From: Acridotheres tristis
Lineage: Eukaryota; Chordata; Aves; Passeriformes; Sturnidae
Assembly (NCBI GenBank): GCA_037013685.1
Contig: CM072893.1
Location: 21,905,736 to 21,969,735 of the forward strand
Reading direction: 5' to 3'
DNA: 64,000 nt
Positions 1 through 23,600 of the stretch are shown in pieces (the stretch's first letter is position 1; each line of letters opens with the position of its first letter). The translations under genes and the position numbers were made by a program. The notes under the pieces are model-generated. The model ran no database searches and was not told the origin of the DNA. It saw only the letters and a list, made by a program, of their open reading frames with translations.

Positions 1-1105
1 GTTCCAGAATCACCCAGCATGTACATGAAGACCATTAATGAGAGTGGAGGGAGTTTCCAAATATGCCAGTAATAATGTATCATTTCTCTTGTTAATACAG
101 TTGATCTGCCTCACTGATAATTATCTGTGCCTTATTTCTAATTTGATAGCTTCTGGCTTTAATTTCTAGACACTTCCTGCTTTACCATTTTGCTTTTCTG
201 GGTAAAGCATCTTTTAACATCACATGTTCATGTCTATCACATATTTACTCACTGTTCAGCTGTGCTGTGCTGCCAAGACTCCAGACCTTGGTATCTGCTG
301 AAGAGAGATCTCTCCTGGGCTCCTAGGAAGCTCTGAGATGTGCTGCAGCAAGGTGGGATGAGTGTCTCTGGTTTGGGTTCAAATGTTGATTTGTTCTTTT
401 TTGAGGCGGATCCTTGCAGAGGTTTTTGATAGCTTTGCAGAATGCAAGAGCAGCCTGGTCTCGCTGGGACTGATGACCTCTGTGAGCTCTGCCATGTTCA
501 GTCAAGTGTGGGGCAAAGCTCTCAGAACCTGTCAGAAGAGAGAGCCTAGGCACCTGCAGTACCCTCACCTCTTGTACCTGGGTACCCTCACCTCTTGTAG
601 GAAAACTGTTCCCCACCACAGGCTCGGCTCTAAGCACCTTTCACTCCTCTCCCCGATAAAGCTGCCTCTCCTCTGTGCACAGCTGATTTCTCCAGCCCTA
701 CAGCAAAACACCGTGGGGCCTCAACTTGGGAGAAAGCTCTCAGAAGTGGGGCCATCACCTCTGCTCTGGAAGGCTCATTTGAAGTGTTGGCACTGGCCAG
801 GGCTTTCCAGTTTGTCCCAGAGCAGCTCTGGGCCGGATGTGTGCCCCTTCATTCTCCACCCCAATTCTTCCCGTGCTCTGTGCCAGGCAGGATGTGCAGG
901 CTCTGCAGGGCTGCCAGCTTTGTCACAGGCTCAACAGCCTGTTCAGGAGGGACTGGGAAGGGAACACTGAGGACAACAGTCCCTGCCACGCAGGCCATGT
1001 GTTTTCCTTCCGTGGCCCAATCCTGAAGAAATGGATCTTTGTTTTGATGCACACACAAGCCTCTGTATGCTTATCATAATAAAGACTTCTGAACTCATGC
1101 CAGAA
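1..1105 (+). other. Candidate 3' UTR end of an upstream + strand gene (ERLIN1 expected from synteny)
   Basis: No coding exon is recognisable here. On the + strand an AATAAA signal at 1078..1083 is followed by T/GT-rich sequence around 1106-1122, the arrangement of a cleavage and polyadenylation site. In mammals the gene upstream of CPN1, in the same orientation, is ERLIN1, so this stretch may be its terminal 3' UTR. The link to ERLIN1 is inference from gene order only. Open frames here, for example 362..970, look like chance. Confidence 0.3.
559..599. repeat. Short tandem duplication (18-bp unit, 23-bp period)
   Basis: The 18-mer GTACCCTCACCTCTTGTA occurs at 559..576 and again, identical, at 582..599, separated by five bases. 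It is a small local duplication with no evident function. Confidence 0.8.
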
Positions 1106-4100
1106 AAGTTTTCATGCTGTTTTCCAGAAGATGGGACCTTGCCAGCAGTGGAATGGAGCTTCTGGCACTAAACATGGAAAAGTCCTGAGATGTGATTTCC
1201 TCTCTTGCCAGTTCCTTGATGCTCTCCCGGGTCAGCTCTGAAGTTCCTGGTGGATGGGTAGCATCCCCTCCTGGTAGAGAAAGGCACTGTGGTTTTTTTC
1301 CAGGCTCTGGGCACCTCACACAGGTTGTCTCACTCCTGGGAAGGCTGCTAGTGCCCAAACCACATTTCTTTGCCTTAGCTTCATCCTGACCTCCTCAAAG
1401 CAGTTTGTTCTCTCAAGCTGTGAACTGGACAGAAGCAGTCCTCTGTTCTCATTTTCCCTCTCCCTCCACCAGGCAGCCCCACTGGCATCAGGCTGGCACT
1501 GTAGCCCACCTTCCCAGCCCCCTAAACAGGTGAAGGACAGTGGGCCTGTGCCCCTTGCTCACAGGGCTGCATGTCTCTGTGTGCAGCCACAGCCATAGCT
1601 CCACCAAGGCAAACAAAGCTTCTCATAGTTGTTATTTTTCCTTCAGCACACACTCCCCACAGTTCACTCATTCATATGGCTATTAGCTTGAACTTTCCTC
1701 AGATTTTCCAGTCTTCTTCTGCTAACAATATGGCCAGAACTAAAGTGAACCCATCAGATGGAGTCTTTCCATGGCAAGTGCCAGCAGAATCAGCTCCTTG
1801 CTGCCCGTGCCCATCAGCAATGTAACAGTGGGGGGACAGGGCTTGCATTCACATTCCTCTCACTTAGAGAGGGAGCATTCCTGCTCCCCTTCTTTCTCCC
1901 ATTGCCTCAAGGTCTCTCCATTTTCGAACATCTGGGTGGGGGTGGGAGAGTGTATGATCCGTCCCAGATGTATTAGCTGTATTTTCCAAATGAAGTCTTT
2001 ATTTACTTCACTGTTTCTAAGTTCTAATATCTTCTATTGTTTGTTTCTGCTTTCATCAGCGTTTTCAAACATGTCCAAATTTATTATGGGATTAAAGATT
2101 CATTAGGTTGTCATTTTCCTAGAACATGTAAAGGCCATGCTAGGTCAGATCAAACAGGCAGCACATTGGCACTCGTCTCCATCTGTGTGGTGGGCGAGGA
2201 TTTAGAGGGACAGGGAAAAAGCGTAATCCTTTTCTTCTACCCATCAGGGGCTTAGGAAATTTCAAATTTCCTAAGATCAAATGATTGCTTCAAGATCTGA
2301 TAACTGTGGGTGCCCCTATGTGGGTTCTCTGTGAATTCATCTTATTCTCTTTTGCACTCATTTAACTTTCAGCTTTGATGATGTAATTTCATGGTGTCTT
2401 TTGTGCAAAACTATTTCCTTTTGTGTGCTTTAAACCTGCTGCCTGATAACAGGCTGCCTTCATCCCTGTGCTGTGGGATAACGCTGACTAACTCTCCAGA
2501 CCCGGTAGTGTGTTAGATGTGTTCTCCACCCACATGAGATTTTGCCCATGCTCCTTTTTAGGCTCTAATGCTCTGGCATTTCTTTTTTTACTGTTGTTTC
2601 TCACATCAGTGTTGCTTGCCTCCATAGGAAAGCAAGAGCTTTCCTCATGTGTCCCTTGGCAGCACTGCAGTTCCAACTCTGCCACTGCTGTCCCAGGCTG
2701 CTGAAAGCAGCCTAGGAAGGGAAAGGGGAGGGTGAAACTGGCCAAGCATGGGGCTTGTGCTATTTTACTATAGCCCTGCCTAACACTCTCTGGCTGCCAA
2801 GTAACACTGGGTAGTGCTGGAAACCTGCCCACGACTCTTTCACATGGCCTTCATTGCTGAAGCCTGGGGAAAGAGCAGCTCCAGGGGAACCCAGCAGCCC
2901 TGGGAGCAGGGATGTGAAGGAGGTGAAGGCATTTCCCACTGTTGTTGTGGGCTGCCAGCTTTGCAAAATACTACCAGGCTTGTCTTGCTGTAGAGACAAG
3001 AACTGTCCTACCATATCCATGCTCCCCATGCTACATTCCCCTTGGTTTCTGGCATGTGCTGGGAGAAGCTATCACCTCCTGCACTGACTCTTGTTACCTG
3101 GCTACAATGGGTGCAATGTCATTCCTGCTCCTGAACATGAGCTGCTTTCAGACTGGCTGACAAGCAGGGATGTGAGGGGATGAAGCTTAACTAGGAGAAG
3201 GTATTAATATGGTTACTGCTATCTCTATATATGTATAATGTTCTTCTTCTGTTCATGTCTTCAAAAGGACATTTTTTCAAAAACAGACGTTTAAGAGGGA
3301 ACTGTGCAGATGGGGCAGAAGACCAAGAAGGCAAAGGGTCAAGGAGAGAAAGGACCACTATGATGGTGCTGGGGCAGAAGAATGTTGGATATGGGAAAGC
3401 CTGAGTAAGCCAAGTCATGAGCAGGCAATCCATGTGCCTCGACCACCAGCCTGTACAGTTTGCATCAGAGCCTATCAACAGCAACTAGAGGCTATAAACA
3501 GGGGTTCCCTGGTTTTACCACTGCTCTTCCTGGAAAACTGAGGTAGAAAGACAGCAGCCCAAGCAGATGCGGAGAACAGGTAGGAAAGCACTGGGAGAGA
3601 ATGCTTTGCTGGGGGAAGCAACCCTTGACACAGAAATCAGAGCAATGAAGCACAGATCCACCTCAAGTCTGAAGGGAAAGCAAATGTTTGGCATGGCACT
3701 GAGTATCCTGGGCAGCACATTACCGATGGCCAGAGGAACTCTCCTCTAGCAAGGCCTGGATAGAGCAGAATAGCATGCTCGTGTTACCAATGGGAGCTTT
3801 TCTCTTGGCCTATCCAGCCGTGATGGTAAATTTTTCAGCTGTTTGTGCTCATGTTTGGGCTTTGTGTCAGGGTTGTCCTAGTAAATACTTCTATCAGAGC
3901 CACTAGGCTGCTGGAGTTTTAGCCTCGTGGGGCAAGGCTGCTTCTGGCAGTGGGCAGAGTTCAGGGACCATGAGGTTTCTGCTGCCCATTGGGATAAGTA
4001 TGGCAGAGGGGTGCAGAGGAATCAGCTTCCCCTATATCCAGAAACAGTTTGCAACCCTTTGTTAGCAGACAGCAGGACATTTTCATTTGTCTTGACGCAG

Positions 4101-4329
4101 TTAAGCAATGTCCTGCTGCCGGGTGCCTGTCAGAGCTCTTTCTCATGCCCGCTCCCAGAGCAGAGCGGGGTGACATCAGACTTTCGAGCGAAGCTCTCCG
4201 TGATGGTCCCTGCTCAGCAAACAGCTCCTGCATCACATCCCACGCACCGTCCCAGCTCGGCAGTTCGGGCAGCCAGCTGTGGCGAGGGCGATGCAGTCCG
4301 TGCCTCTGTTTATCCCGGGAGCAATGGGA
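1106..4329. other. Intergenic stretch upstream of CPN1
   Basis: About 3.2 kb without a recognisable exon on either strand. The only notable structure is the perfect inverted repeat at 2251..2275. The stretch becomes GC-rich from about 4330, where the CPN1 promoter island begins. Confidence 0.5.
2251..2275. repeat. Perfect short inverted repeat (12-bp arms)
   Basis: The arm CTTAGGAAATTT at 2251..2262 is exactly reverse-complemented by AAATTTCCTAAG at 2264..2275 around a single central C. No T-run or gene end suggests a terminator role, and no wider terminal repeat is evident. Confidence 0.85.
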
Positions 4330-4972
4330 TCGCCGGGTGAGCAGGGCAGGGCAGAGGGGCCGCGGAGCCCGCGGCAGTGCCTTCTCTGCTTCCCTAGGAT
4401 TTGGGAGGAGGCGCGGCGCGGAGCAGAGACCGGGCTCCGGGGAGGAGCGGTGGGAGCTGCCCGAGCCGGGCAGGGCTGCGGGAATCGTGCGGGCAGCGAG
4501 GCCGCCCCAGCGCTATCCCCCTCGGCTCTTGCCCCACGAGAGGGCTCGGTGAGGGGCAGCCCCCCGCCCTCCGGCCCCTTCTTCTCTCCTCTCCTTTCCC
4601 CGCCCGCCGCTCCCCGTGCGCTTGGCAGCCCCGACGCCCTCCGCAGCCAGTTTTCCAGCCCTGCGCTTCTTCTGCTGTGACAGCCAGTGGCTGCGGGGCC
4701 CTGTTTGCTGTCCAGTTAATAAGTGAGCTGGAGCGGGGGGAAACTTCTGCTCCGGGGGAGAGCGGGCTCGCCGGGGGCCGGGCGGGCGGGCGGGGGGAGC
4801 ATTCCTGCGCCGCGGGGCCCCGGCGCGCCCCGCTCCCGCCGCCCCCCGCCCGCAGGTGCAGGGGGCTGGCACTCGGCAGCTGGAAAGAGCTGGTTGGAGT
4901 TTGCACTTTAAGCTCCCGGCGGGGAGGGAGCCGGGGCTGGGAGCTGGTCCGGGCGCCCAGCGCCGCGGGAGG

Positions 4973-15999
<11,027 letters not shown>

Positions 16000-17110
16000 G
16001 GACAGCTCATTCAGCTGAGAGATGGGGAAGCCGTTTACATGAGGCCTGGCTGATGACTCCAGCCAGTGAACTTTCCAACAGTCCAGCATGAAACTAGCCC
16101 AAATTATTAGGTTATTAAACAAGGAAGTATTTAGTCCCTGAGCAAATTGTGAAGTCATTCACAACAAAGTGTCCCTGGGCTACAGTTCCCCAGGCAGTGT
16201 GTCTGTGTGTGCTGAGTTCTCCTGCACTTGCTCCATCTCAGAGAGCTCTGCTCCCTCTACTCCTGGACTGTTGCTACAGCCCACATGAAATGCCACTAGT
16301 GTATCCCAGGGATAATGAATCCAAGCCTCAGTGTAAGCTGCACTCACAAACTGGGCCCATGAGCATTAGTCCTCTGGGTGAAAGTGCCATGCTTCTCCCT
16401 CAGGTAAGGACACTTGCTGCCTGCAGACCCCCAAGTTAGAGGAAGGTCACTTTTAAAGCAGGCAGTGATGTGAGCAGCTCTGAACACAGCTTGAGCCACA
16501 TGAAGCACAGCTAGGAGGTGATGGTTCAAGGTCATCTCCTGAGCTTGATGTGCAAATGGGACTTTCTAGTAGCTGGTTTGGATTATTTGTAGTCAGATAG
16601 ACTGAAATTATGCATGCTGGCAAAAGCCAAGTATTATCCTGTCTCCTTAAGTCTTCAGACCCAAACCAGGTGCCTTGCTGTGGGGTCTTCTCTATCCAAC
16701 CCAAACTATTATTCTGAGCACAGAAGCAACTAGCTGAGATCTGACAACTGGTGATAAGTAGAAGTCCAAGCCAGATTATTTGGAGGTTTCATTGAGACAA
16801 ATTCCCTGAACCTTGGTTCAATATGCAATTGGGAATTGTGAATGCTTGATGCCAGCAGTGTATTGTGCAGGTACAACATAAGCTCTGTGAGTTGTAATTG
16901 GATTAGGAGAGAAAGGATCCATAGTTCAGTGAGGTGGGGTACTATAGGCTGAGGCTTAAAATGCTGCTTAGGCTGTGTGGGCAGGTTTGGAGTGGAAGCA
17001 AGAGTAAAAACAAAGCTGGTTATTTCCATGGTAAAAATATCTTAATCAGGCAAAACCTTTCTAGCATTCTTCATTGAAAATAAATAACTCCAGAGGGGTA
17101 AACAGTACCA
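16000..17110 (+). other. CPN1: Probable CPN1 3' UTR
   Basis: No exon follows the stop codon. The best polyadenylation signal on the + strand is AATAAA at 17079..17084, giving a UTR of about 1.1 kb. An earlier ATTAAA at 16114..16119 could give a short form. The choice between them needs transcript data. Confidence 0.5.
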
Positions 17111-19959
17111 CCTGTATGCCCCAGTGATTTCCTTGGGTGGTTTTCCCAATCTCCACCATATAGCCATCGGTTACTCTGTTTCTCTCCCTGTTTAAAGCCT
17201 GTCAAAAAAGTGTCCCCGAAACATTCATTTTCTTCTCCTTTTTTTGCAAACATCTCTTCATTTCTTGTGAGCAACCTGTACCACCCTACTGCAGAAGCAA
17301 TATTCTGCACTTCACCCCACACCGTCACATCCTCCTCTGTCTCTGCTACAAGTTGCTGGTGGTACTTTCAGCATTAGCAGCACACACACACTCTTGTAGC
17401 TCTGTCTGCTAAGAGAAGCTCTTTCTCTGTCATGCCTTTTCTTGTAAAGGCAAAGGAAGCTGTCCCTTGCAGGTTAATTATGCAGGCCGTTGCAAAAAAG
17501 TGCCCAGAATGGTAATGGGTAATGCTCTTAACAGTGGCTGTGAGTGATTTTGGTCTGCAGAATCCAGTAGGAGCTGGAGACACTGGCCAGTTCAGCAGTC
17601 ACAGCCAAAGCCGGATTCCAATTTTTTTTATTTTTTTTTTTCTGCGGCAGAAGGGAATGAAAAAGGATGACAAGGCTAAGATGCTACAATTTCTGTGTGG
17701 TTTAACACCCCTTCCACTGGCCAAGCCCAGCAACATCACTGCAGATGCTGGACCCTCCTGTTGGAAGCCACGTGTCAGTGCACATTCACCCAAGGGATTT
17801 CGTGGTGGACATGCAGGGAGGGCACCCTGCATCCTACGGTCTGGCCATATGCAGCACTTAAAAGGGTCTGCTGTCACCAAGTGTCCAGCCCATGTGCAGG
17901 AAGATATTGCTGCCCCTAGCTACAGCACACTGCTGGCTGAGCTGACCGCTGGTTTCTGAGGATGTGTATGAAGCTGAGAGCAAGGAAAGAGCTCCCAGGG
18001 AACAGCCTTCAGCTGGCTAATTCACTCTGGACAGGGTGATGCTGAGAGCTGCCCATGCCACCTACATCCCACCAGTGTCACAGGTCGTCTTGCTGAGCCT
18101 GCTGGCTCCAGGGTGCTCTCATGTTGCCCTCTTGTGGCCCTAGAAAATGTGGGACCGTCTCAATTCTACTTTCCAGGGCAGAGTCAGAGGTGGGAGATTC
18201 CTCCCCTAGAACAGAACAACCAGCCCAGGAGGCCACATCACTCACCCTCGAAGGCTGCTATGAAAAATTAGAATCTCCATCGCAAGTGTTTTTCCCTACA
18301 AGAGGGCTCCTGCAAGATACAACCCTCTGGAGGTCTCTCTCTCTAGGCTGGGATTTGTCCAGCTCATTCTCCTCTCAGCTCTGAATATTTTTGTGTTGAA
18401 CAATTTGGTAAAGCTCCATTTGGCCGTGGCTGAGCTCTCCACGTGAAAACATGGTTACAAAATGTTTCTGAGGCAGGATTTTTAAGCACACCCCTGAAAG
18501 ACTTGCCATGAGCTTCGCCCCTGATGTTGCAATTAGCGTGGGCTAAAAAGGGCACAACCTTTGAATGTAACGTCTGCAGGATAGGGATTTCTTCTGCTTC
18601 TGAGGCTTCAGTCAAGGCAAAAACAGTTGACAGGTTTGTGTCAGAAGACACAGCAAACAGTCCTCCCCATCTTCTCTGGGTCACTCATGATTTTGTAGAC
18701 CTCTTCCCCACTGTATGTCCTTCTTCCAAGCTGAAGAGTCCCAGCCTACAGTTTTTCACTGTACAGTCTGTTCCCATGTCTCTGAGCATCCTCACTGCCC
18801 GCCTCCAAGCCTTCTTCCATTCTCTATTATCCTTTCTGAGACGAAAGGACCAGAACTGTATGCAGACACTGGAAAAACATTTAAATAAAGTGAAGCCAGG
18901 CCCAGGAAAATGAACCAAAATTCTTATAAGCAAAACTTTGAGGATCTTGGGACAACCAGGAGGACAGATAGAACTCTGCATGCAATGCCTTGTCATTTCT
19001 GTATCCGGCATGGAGGAGGCAGAAAAGGGAAAACACAAATAAGTGAACTCAAAGAAGAATGAGGCAGCTTGGATGGGGATATCAGCAGTGGAGAGTTGGT
19101 CATGTCAATGACCTGAAAGGCATGAGGGATTGGGGTGATGAAAAAGGCTCAAAACCTTCTTTGGCAGGCAAGAACAACAGAAATTTTGGGTCAGATGAAA
19201 TCCAGATCCCTGTGACAGGGTTGGTGTCCATTCTTCAGCACCTGTAAATCATCTACAAGCATCCATACCTGCAGGGAATAGAGCACCTGTGCAGCTTCAG
19301 GCCCCCTGCCCATGACATCGAGCCGTGGCAGCAGTGTGGGTCCCCAGCTCAGGAGAACAGACGGGAATCAGCACCAGCCTGTGCACGTACTAACACGACT
19401 CAGAGCCAGCGTGCGACGCGTTCCGCACACCCGCTCCTGGCTGGTGGCAGTCAAGCTGAGATCTGCGTGGTTGCTATGGAGAAGTGTAGCTAAATGCACA
19501 AACAAATGCCAAAAAGTGGTAACTGCTCAGGGGGACTTAGAGACTTTACAACGTGTTGCTGAAGGATGGTATCCCTTGGGACATGGAGGCTTTTTTTAGC
19601 CTGCCAGGAAATTCAGCGCGGGACCTGCTATACTCGGTATGCCAGATCCTCTGTGATGCACAAACTGGCCCTCTCTGTCATGGATTTCTGCTGGGGAGCT
19701 ATTGGTTTTTTCCCATCTTGATTCTTTGGCAGGATCTTACAATCTATCTAAGCAGCCAAGGAGGCTGCTAGCGGCAAAACTGAGACAGCACCAGATGGGC
19801 AGTGTAGACCCACTCGTCAGCCGCTGCCAAAGGCAAAGTCGGCAAGGCAGCGAGATTCCCACGAGGCAGCAGCGGGGAAGGGGAACCCCGGCAGTGTGTG
19901 AAGCGGCGGCGCTCAGTGGGGAAGCAGAGGAGGGTTTGCACAGGCAGCTGCCTGCCGTG
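17111..19959. other. Intergenic region between CPN1 and DNMBP
   Basis: About 2.8 kb with no recognisable exon. It contains a T-rich tract at 17622..17641 and an old CR1-like fragment around 18691..18900, and becomes CpG-rich towards 20 kb. Confidence 0.55.
18691..18900 (-). mobile_element. Diverged CR1-like LINE fragment, antisense
   Basis: The + strand text TTTTGTAGACCTCTTCCCC, then CTTCTTCCAAGCTGAAGAGT and ACCAGAACTGTATGCAGACA follows the reverse complement of the CR1 coding end that is common in birds and reptiles. It is strongly diverged; the orientation call rests on recalled consensus. Confidence 0.5.
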
Positions 19960-20640
19960 CTCTGCCTGGGTGCCCAGCCCAGCCCGGAGGTTACGGCGGT
20001 GGCTGCGCCCCGTGTCCCCGCGCGGGCACCGGCTGGGCACTGTGTGCGGGGGAAATGCCTCGCAGCCGTGGCCGCGCGGTGCTGCACAGGGCCAAGTCCC
20101 CAGTCACCCGGGGGCCCCGGGCTGCCCAGGCTGCGGGCCAGCCCCGCGGAGCAGCTCCGCCTTCCCAGCGGCACCACGCCGGGCCGGGCCGGGCGGAGGC
20201 GGCGGGGCGGGCGCTGGGGGCCGGGCCGGCCGGAGCCCGGGCGGGGCTGGGCTGGGCGGAGGCGGGAGCGGGACCCCCAGGGCCGGAGCGGCCGAGGCGC
20301 CCGGAGCGGGCCGGGAGAAGGTAGGGACCCGCCGGAGCGGCCGTGGGGGGCCGGGCGCTCCCCGCCCTCCGGTGTCCGGCTTGGCAGCTGCCCCGCCGGC
20401 CTCCCCGTGCCCGGCTCCCCTCGCCCCGCGGCTGCCCCGGCCTGCGCCTCCGCCGGGCCCCGGCGCGGCCCGGCCCCCAGCGCCCGCCCCGCCGGCGCCT
20501 CCCGCACTCCGCACCGGGCCCGCTCTCCGCGGGCACGGGGCTGCCGAGCACCGGGGGCTGCCCTGGGCTGCGCTGGGTGCCACAGCCTGGGGTGCTGCGG
20601 GCTCGGGTGGGTGCGCTCCCCCCGTGCCAGCCACGCCAGG
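19960..20640 (+). promoter_or_regulatory. DNMBP: CpG island, probable DNMBP promoter and noncoding exon 1
   Basis: The densest GC/CpG stretch in the window lies here, with many GGGCGG-like boxes (for example in 20200-20290). A good splice donor, GAGAAG|GTAGGG, follows position 20320. The first coding exon of DNMBP begins with a splice acceptor at 28559 and so needs an upstream noncoding exon, and this island is the natural site. Exon 1 would end at 20320; its start is not defined. All long open frames across the island are compositional. Confidence 0.6.
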
Positions 20641-23600
20641 GCAGCGTGTGGCCCTCCAGCACTGTGTGCCCAGCTGGGTGCTCGCTGTGTTCTGTCCCAC
20701 GGCACTCACGCTGCCCTGGGAGCACTTCGGGCACCTAGGCAGCGTGGAGCAGCTGTGCGGTACAGCGGGAGCCGCCCGGCTGCTCCCCACACTGCGCACT
20801 GGGATTCTGTCCCTTAAGCCGCGTCTGTTCAGGCAGTGGTAGCCCGGGTGGTCACCACCAGGCACCACTTGGCGTTGCCTAGACAGCTCGTTGCAGGAGA
20901 GCACCTGGCCCCTCAGAAATTATGTGGCTATCCCACAGTGGTTTGGCACCGGGAGTCTGGAGTTGTTGCACCCGTGAGGGTGGCACAAGAGGTTGAACAC
21001 AGAGAGCAGACGCTCTAGGCTGCAGGACTGCGCCTTTCCCGGGTGCTCCTCCGAGGGCATGCACTCGGTTCAAGGCAGCCTGAGAAGAGAAACTTTAAAG
21101 AATTCCCTGTTTGTTTTCACTCTCGCCAATCCAAATCCCTCTTGCAACACTGGCAGTCTGGCCCCATTGCCTTATACTTACCAGGGATGAACTGGAGGTG
21201 TCTCCTCCAGTGGCCCTGCCAGGGGATGAAGGCTTGGGTCACCCTCCGCATACTCTGAGAGGCAGCTGCTGCTGCTCTGCTGTCCCTTTTGCTGACCCTG
21301 TGTGGTATCTCAGCTGACCCTGTCTTTGGTGCAATTTGGCCTTTGTGTTCAAACATCTCTGCTGCTCTTCCTGCTGTTTGAAATTATCTCCTTGCTTCTG
21401 GCCTTCCATATCTCATTCTCCTTACCATAGTACATAGGAAGCACCTAGTTGTGTCATAAGTATTAATGTCTGCTTTGACGTTTGTCATGATTCCATAACT
21501 TTCGGTTTCTTCTGAAAAGGCTTTCTTTCCCCTTGCCTCTGCCATTCTCTCCTTTGCTTCTACTGAGATTTTATCTCTTCATCTGAAAGGGTTCATAGAT
21601 ACAGAATTTGCAGTTTTGCAGATGCTTTGCCAAATGCAGTCTCTGTACTGTGCTACAAGACGTCACCATCATCCCCCTCATCTTGACTCACTCTGGCTGT
21701 GAGTCGTGCTGGGCAGTGTCTAAATGTGTCCCGCTTGTGTGTGAGGCCTCCATCACACCGAGAGTGCCCACGTCTCTGAGCTGGCCTCTGCTTTCTGTTC
21801 GTGAGATCCTCTGTTCTGTCAGGGCCAAAGGTTTCAGTTCTCTCTCCAGCTGCTCTGCTTAGAATTAGCAGTGACATTAGAAACTAGTATGAACATGCAA
21901 CAGTTTTAAAGCACTGTTGATAATGGAATGGGAGGAGCTGAGCAGCAGAGGAAAGGAGTGATTCTCAGAGCTTTACAGGGCACCACCTGTGCCAGCTGTG
22001 ATGAGAACCATGGTTGTGTGACCTCTTGGGGTTCTAAGTGCAGCTGAGGTGTCCCTGCAGTGGGTGACTTCAGACGGACTTTGTGACAGTGGTGATGTAA
22101 GTTTAGGTGGGACAGCCTGAGCTGTGCTTACCTTAGCACTTCACTGCCTTGCTGATAATTTCCCCTATTTCTAATCACATTGCTCAACCCCACTTCTGAG
22201 TGACACAGCTTTTACCTTGTCTTATTTTTGGAACCTTTCTGTTGGGAGATAAAATTTATTGCTTCCTTCTAAGGAGCACCTAAGGACTCTGAAAGGAAGA
22301 GGTCCAGGTAGCAGCAGAGTCCCTGCTGGAGATTGAGGTTCTTTGGAGATAACAGTATAGAACAGGAATGGTGGCAAGCAAAGAGCAGAGTTTTCAAGTC
22401 AAACTCAAGTAATTTCCAGACGTCTGGACTCCCCACCCAGCAACCAAACCATCATAATGGGCTTCTGTCCAAAAGTTATCTTGAAGAATATTGTTCAGGT
22501 TGCAAAATCAAGTGCTACAATGTTAACAAATATGCTTGTAGCCCCAGTTCAACTAGTTTTGGATATGTACTCAAGGTGTAATGACTAATTTTGTAATTGT
22601 ATGCTACTTACCACCTGTAGCCCAGCCGCAGGTACTGCACAGTAATGGCGATTCTGCTCTTGGGGTTTTGTCTGTTCCTTATTCTAAATTGTATCATTTT
22701 AGCCTGTCTGCAAAACTGGAAAGAGACACAACCGTGCACCTTGGGGTGGGAGAAGACGTGACTTTGTAACACAGTCTGTAAGGTGCGCGCTGCCACAGCG
22801 TATGTAATTTGGGAAACTCTTGCCTCCCAAGCTGGTGTTCTGGCCTTTGCATGCTCGGGACCCCACTTCAAGAGATTAAATATCCATCACAGTCATCTTG
22901 CTCACATGTTGTGGCAAGGTGTTCTGCTTTGCATTAAAAATTGATGCTGTGCTCTAGTTTCCAGATGACTTTTGTTTGCTTGCCGTCTGGCTCAGCATGA
23001 GCTCCTCTTGCCACGCCACCCTTAACCCACACAAACACCACCAGCTTGCCCTCAGCCACATCCTGCAACAGAGCAGGTGAGAATACTGACAGCCAGAGCC
23101 CAGCTGGAGAGAAGTAGTGGTTTGAATGACCTGTTTGGTACTCGGCAGAGCTCCTGTGCCACACAGGTGGGAGGCCAGAGCTTGCTTAAGCCACTCTTTA
23201 CATGATAGTCCTGGTTCTTGAAGGGCTGGTGATCCAACCAAAAAAGTACTCATATCAATGATTTTTGATATATCAGGTCGCAGACAAAGCAAAATAAGCT
23301 ATTTCGTTTTAGAGTAAGAAGATTCTTCTTCCTGGGAGCCATGTGGCATTAGGAGGTGGAGTGCAGAAGAGCTCTCATGTTTCCCACTGTGTGAAGCTCA
23401 GCTGGGGGACTCTTTGGGATCTGCTGAGACAAGCAGCACGTCCTAACAAGAAGCTGCAGTGATCAGCATTTCCCTAGTGGGAGAAGGCTCCTCTCCTCAG
23501 CACCATTAGTTGGGGGTTTGCCCTGCTTGCTGCATTGTCCATTCTGTTGGGATTCATAGGATCAGCTCTGCATTTGCTGGGGCTGCAGTCCTTGCATTGG

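Noticed and set aside
362..970. 202-codon + strand frame near the left edge, considered as an ERLIN1 end
   Set aside because: The translation shows no SPFH/erlin features; the region fits a 3' UTR better.
19469..19480. GGTTGCTATGGA considered as an RFX X-box
   Set aside because: Only one half-site matches; the second half (GAAG) departs from the consensus and no ciliary gene starts here.
19702..20842. Long overlapping open frames on both strands in the CpG island near 20 kb
   Set aside because: Very high GC lowers stop frequency; the translations are Arg/Pro/Gly/Ala-rich low-complexity sequence with no domain and occur in several frames at once.
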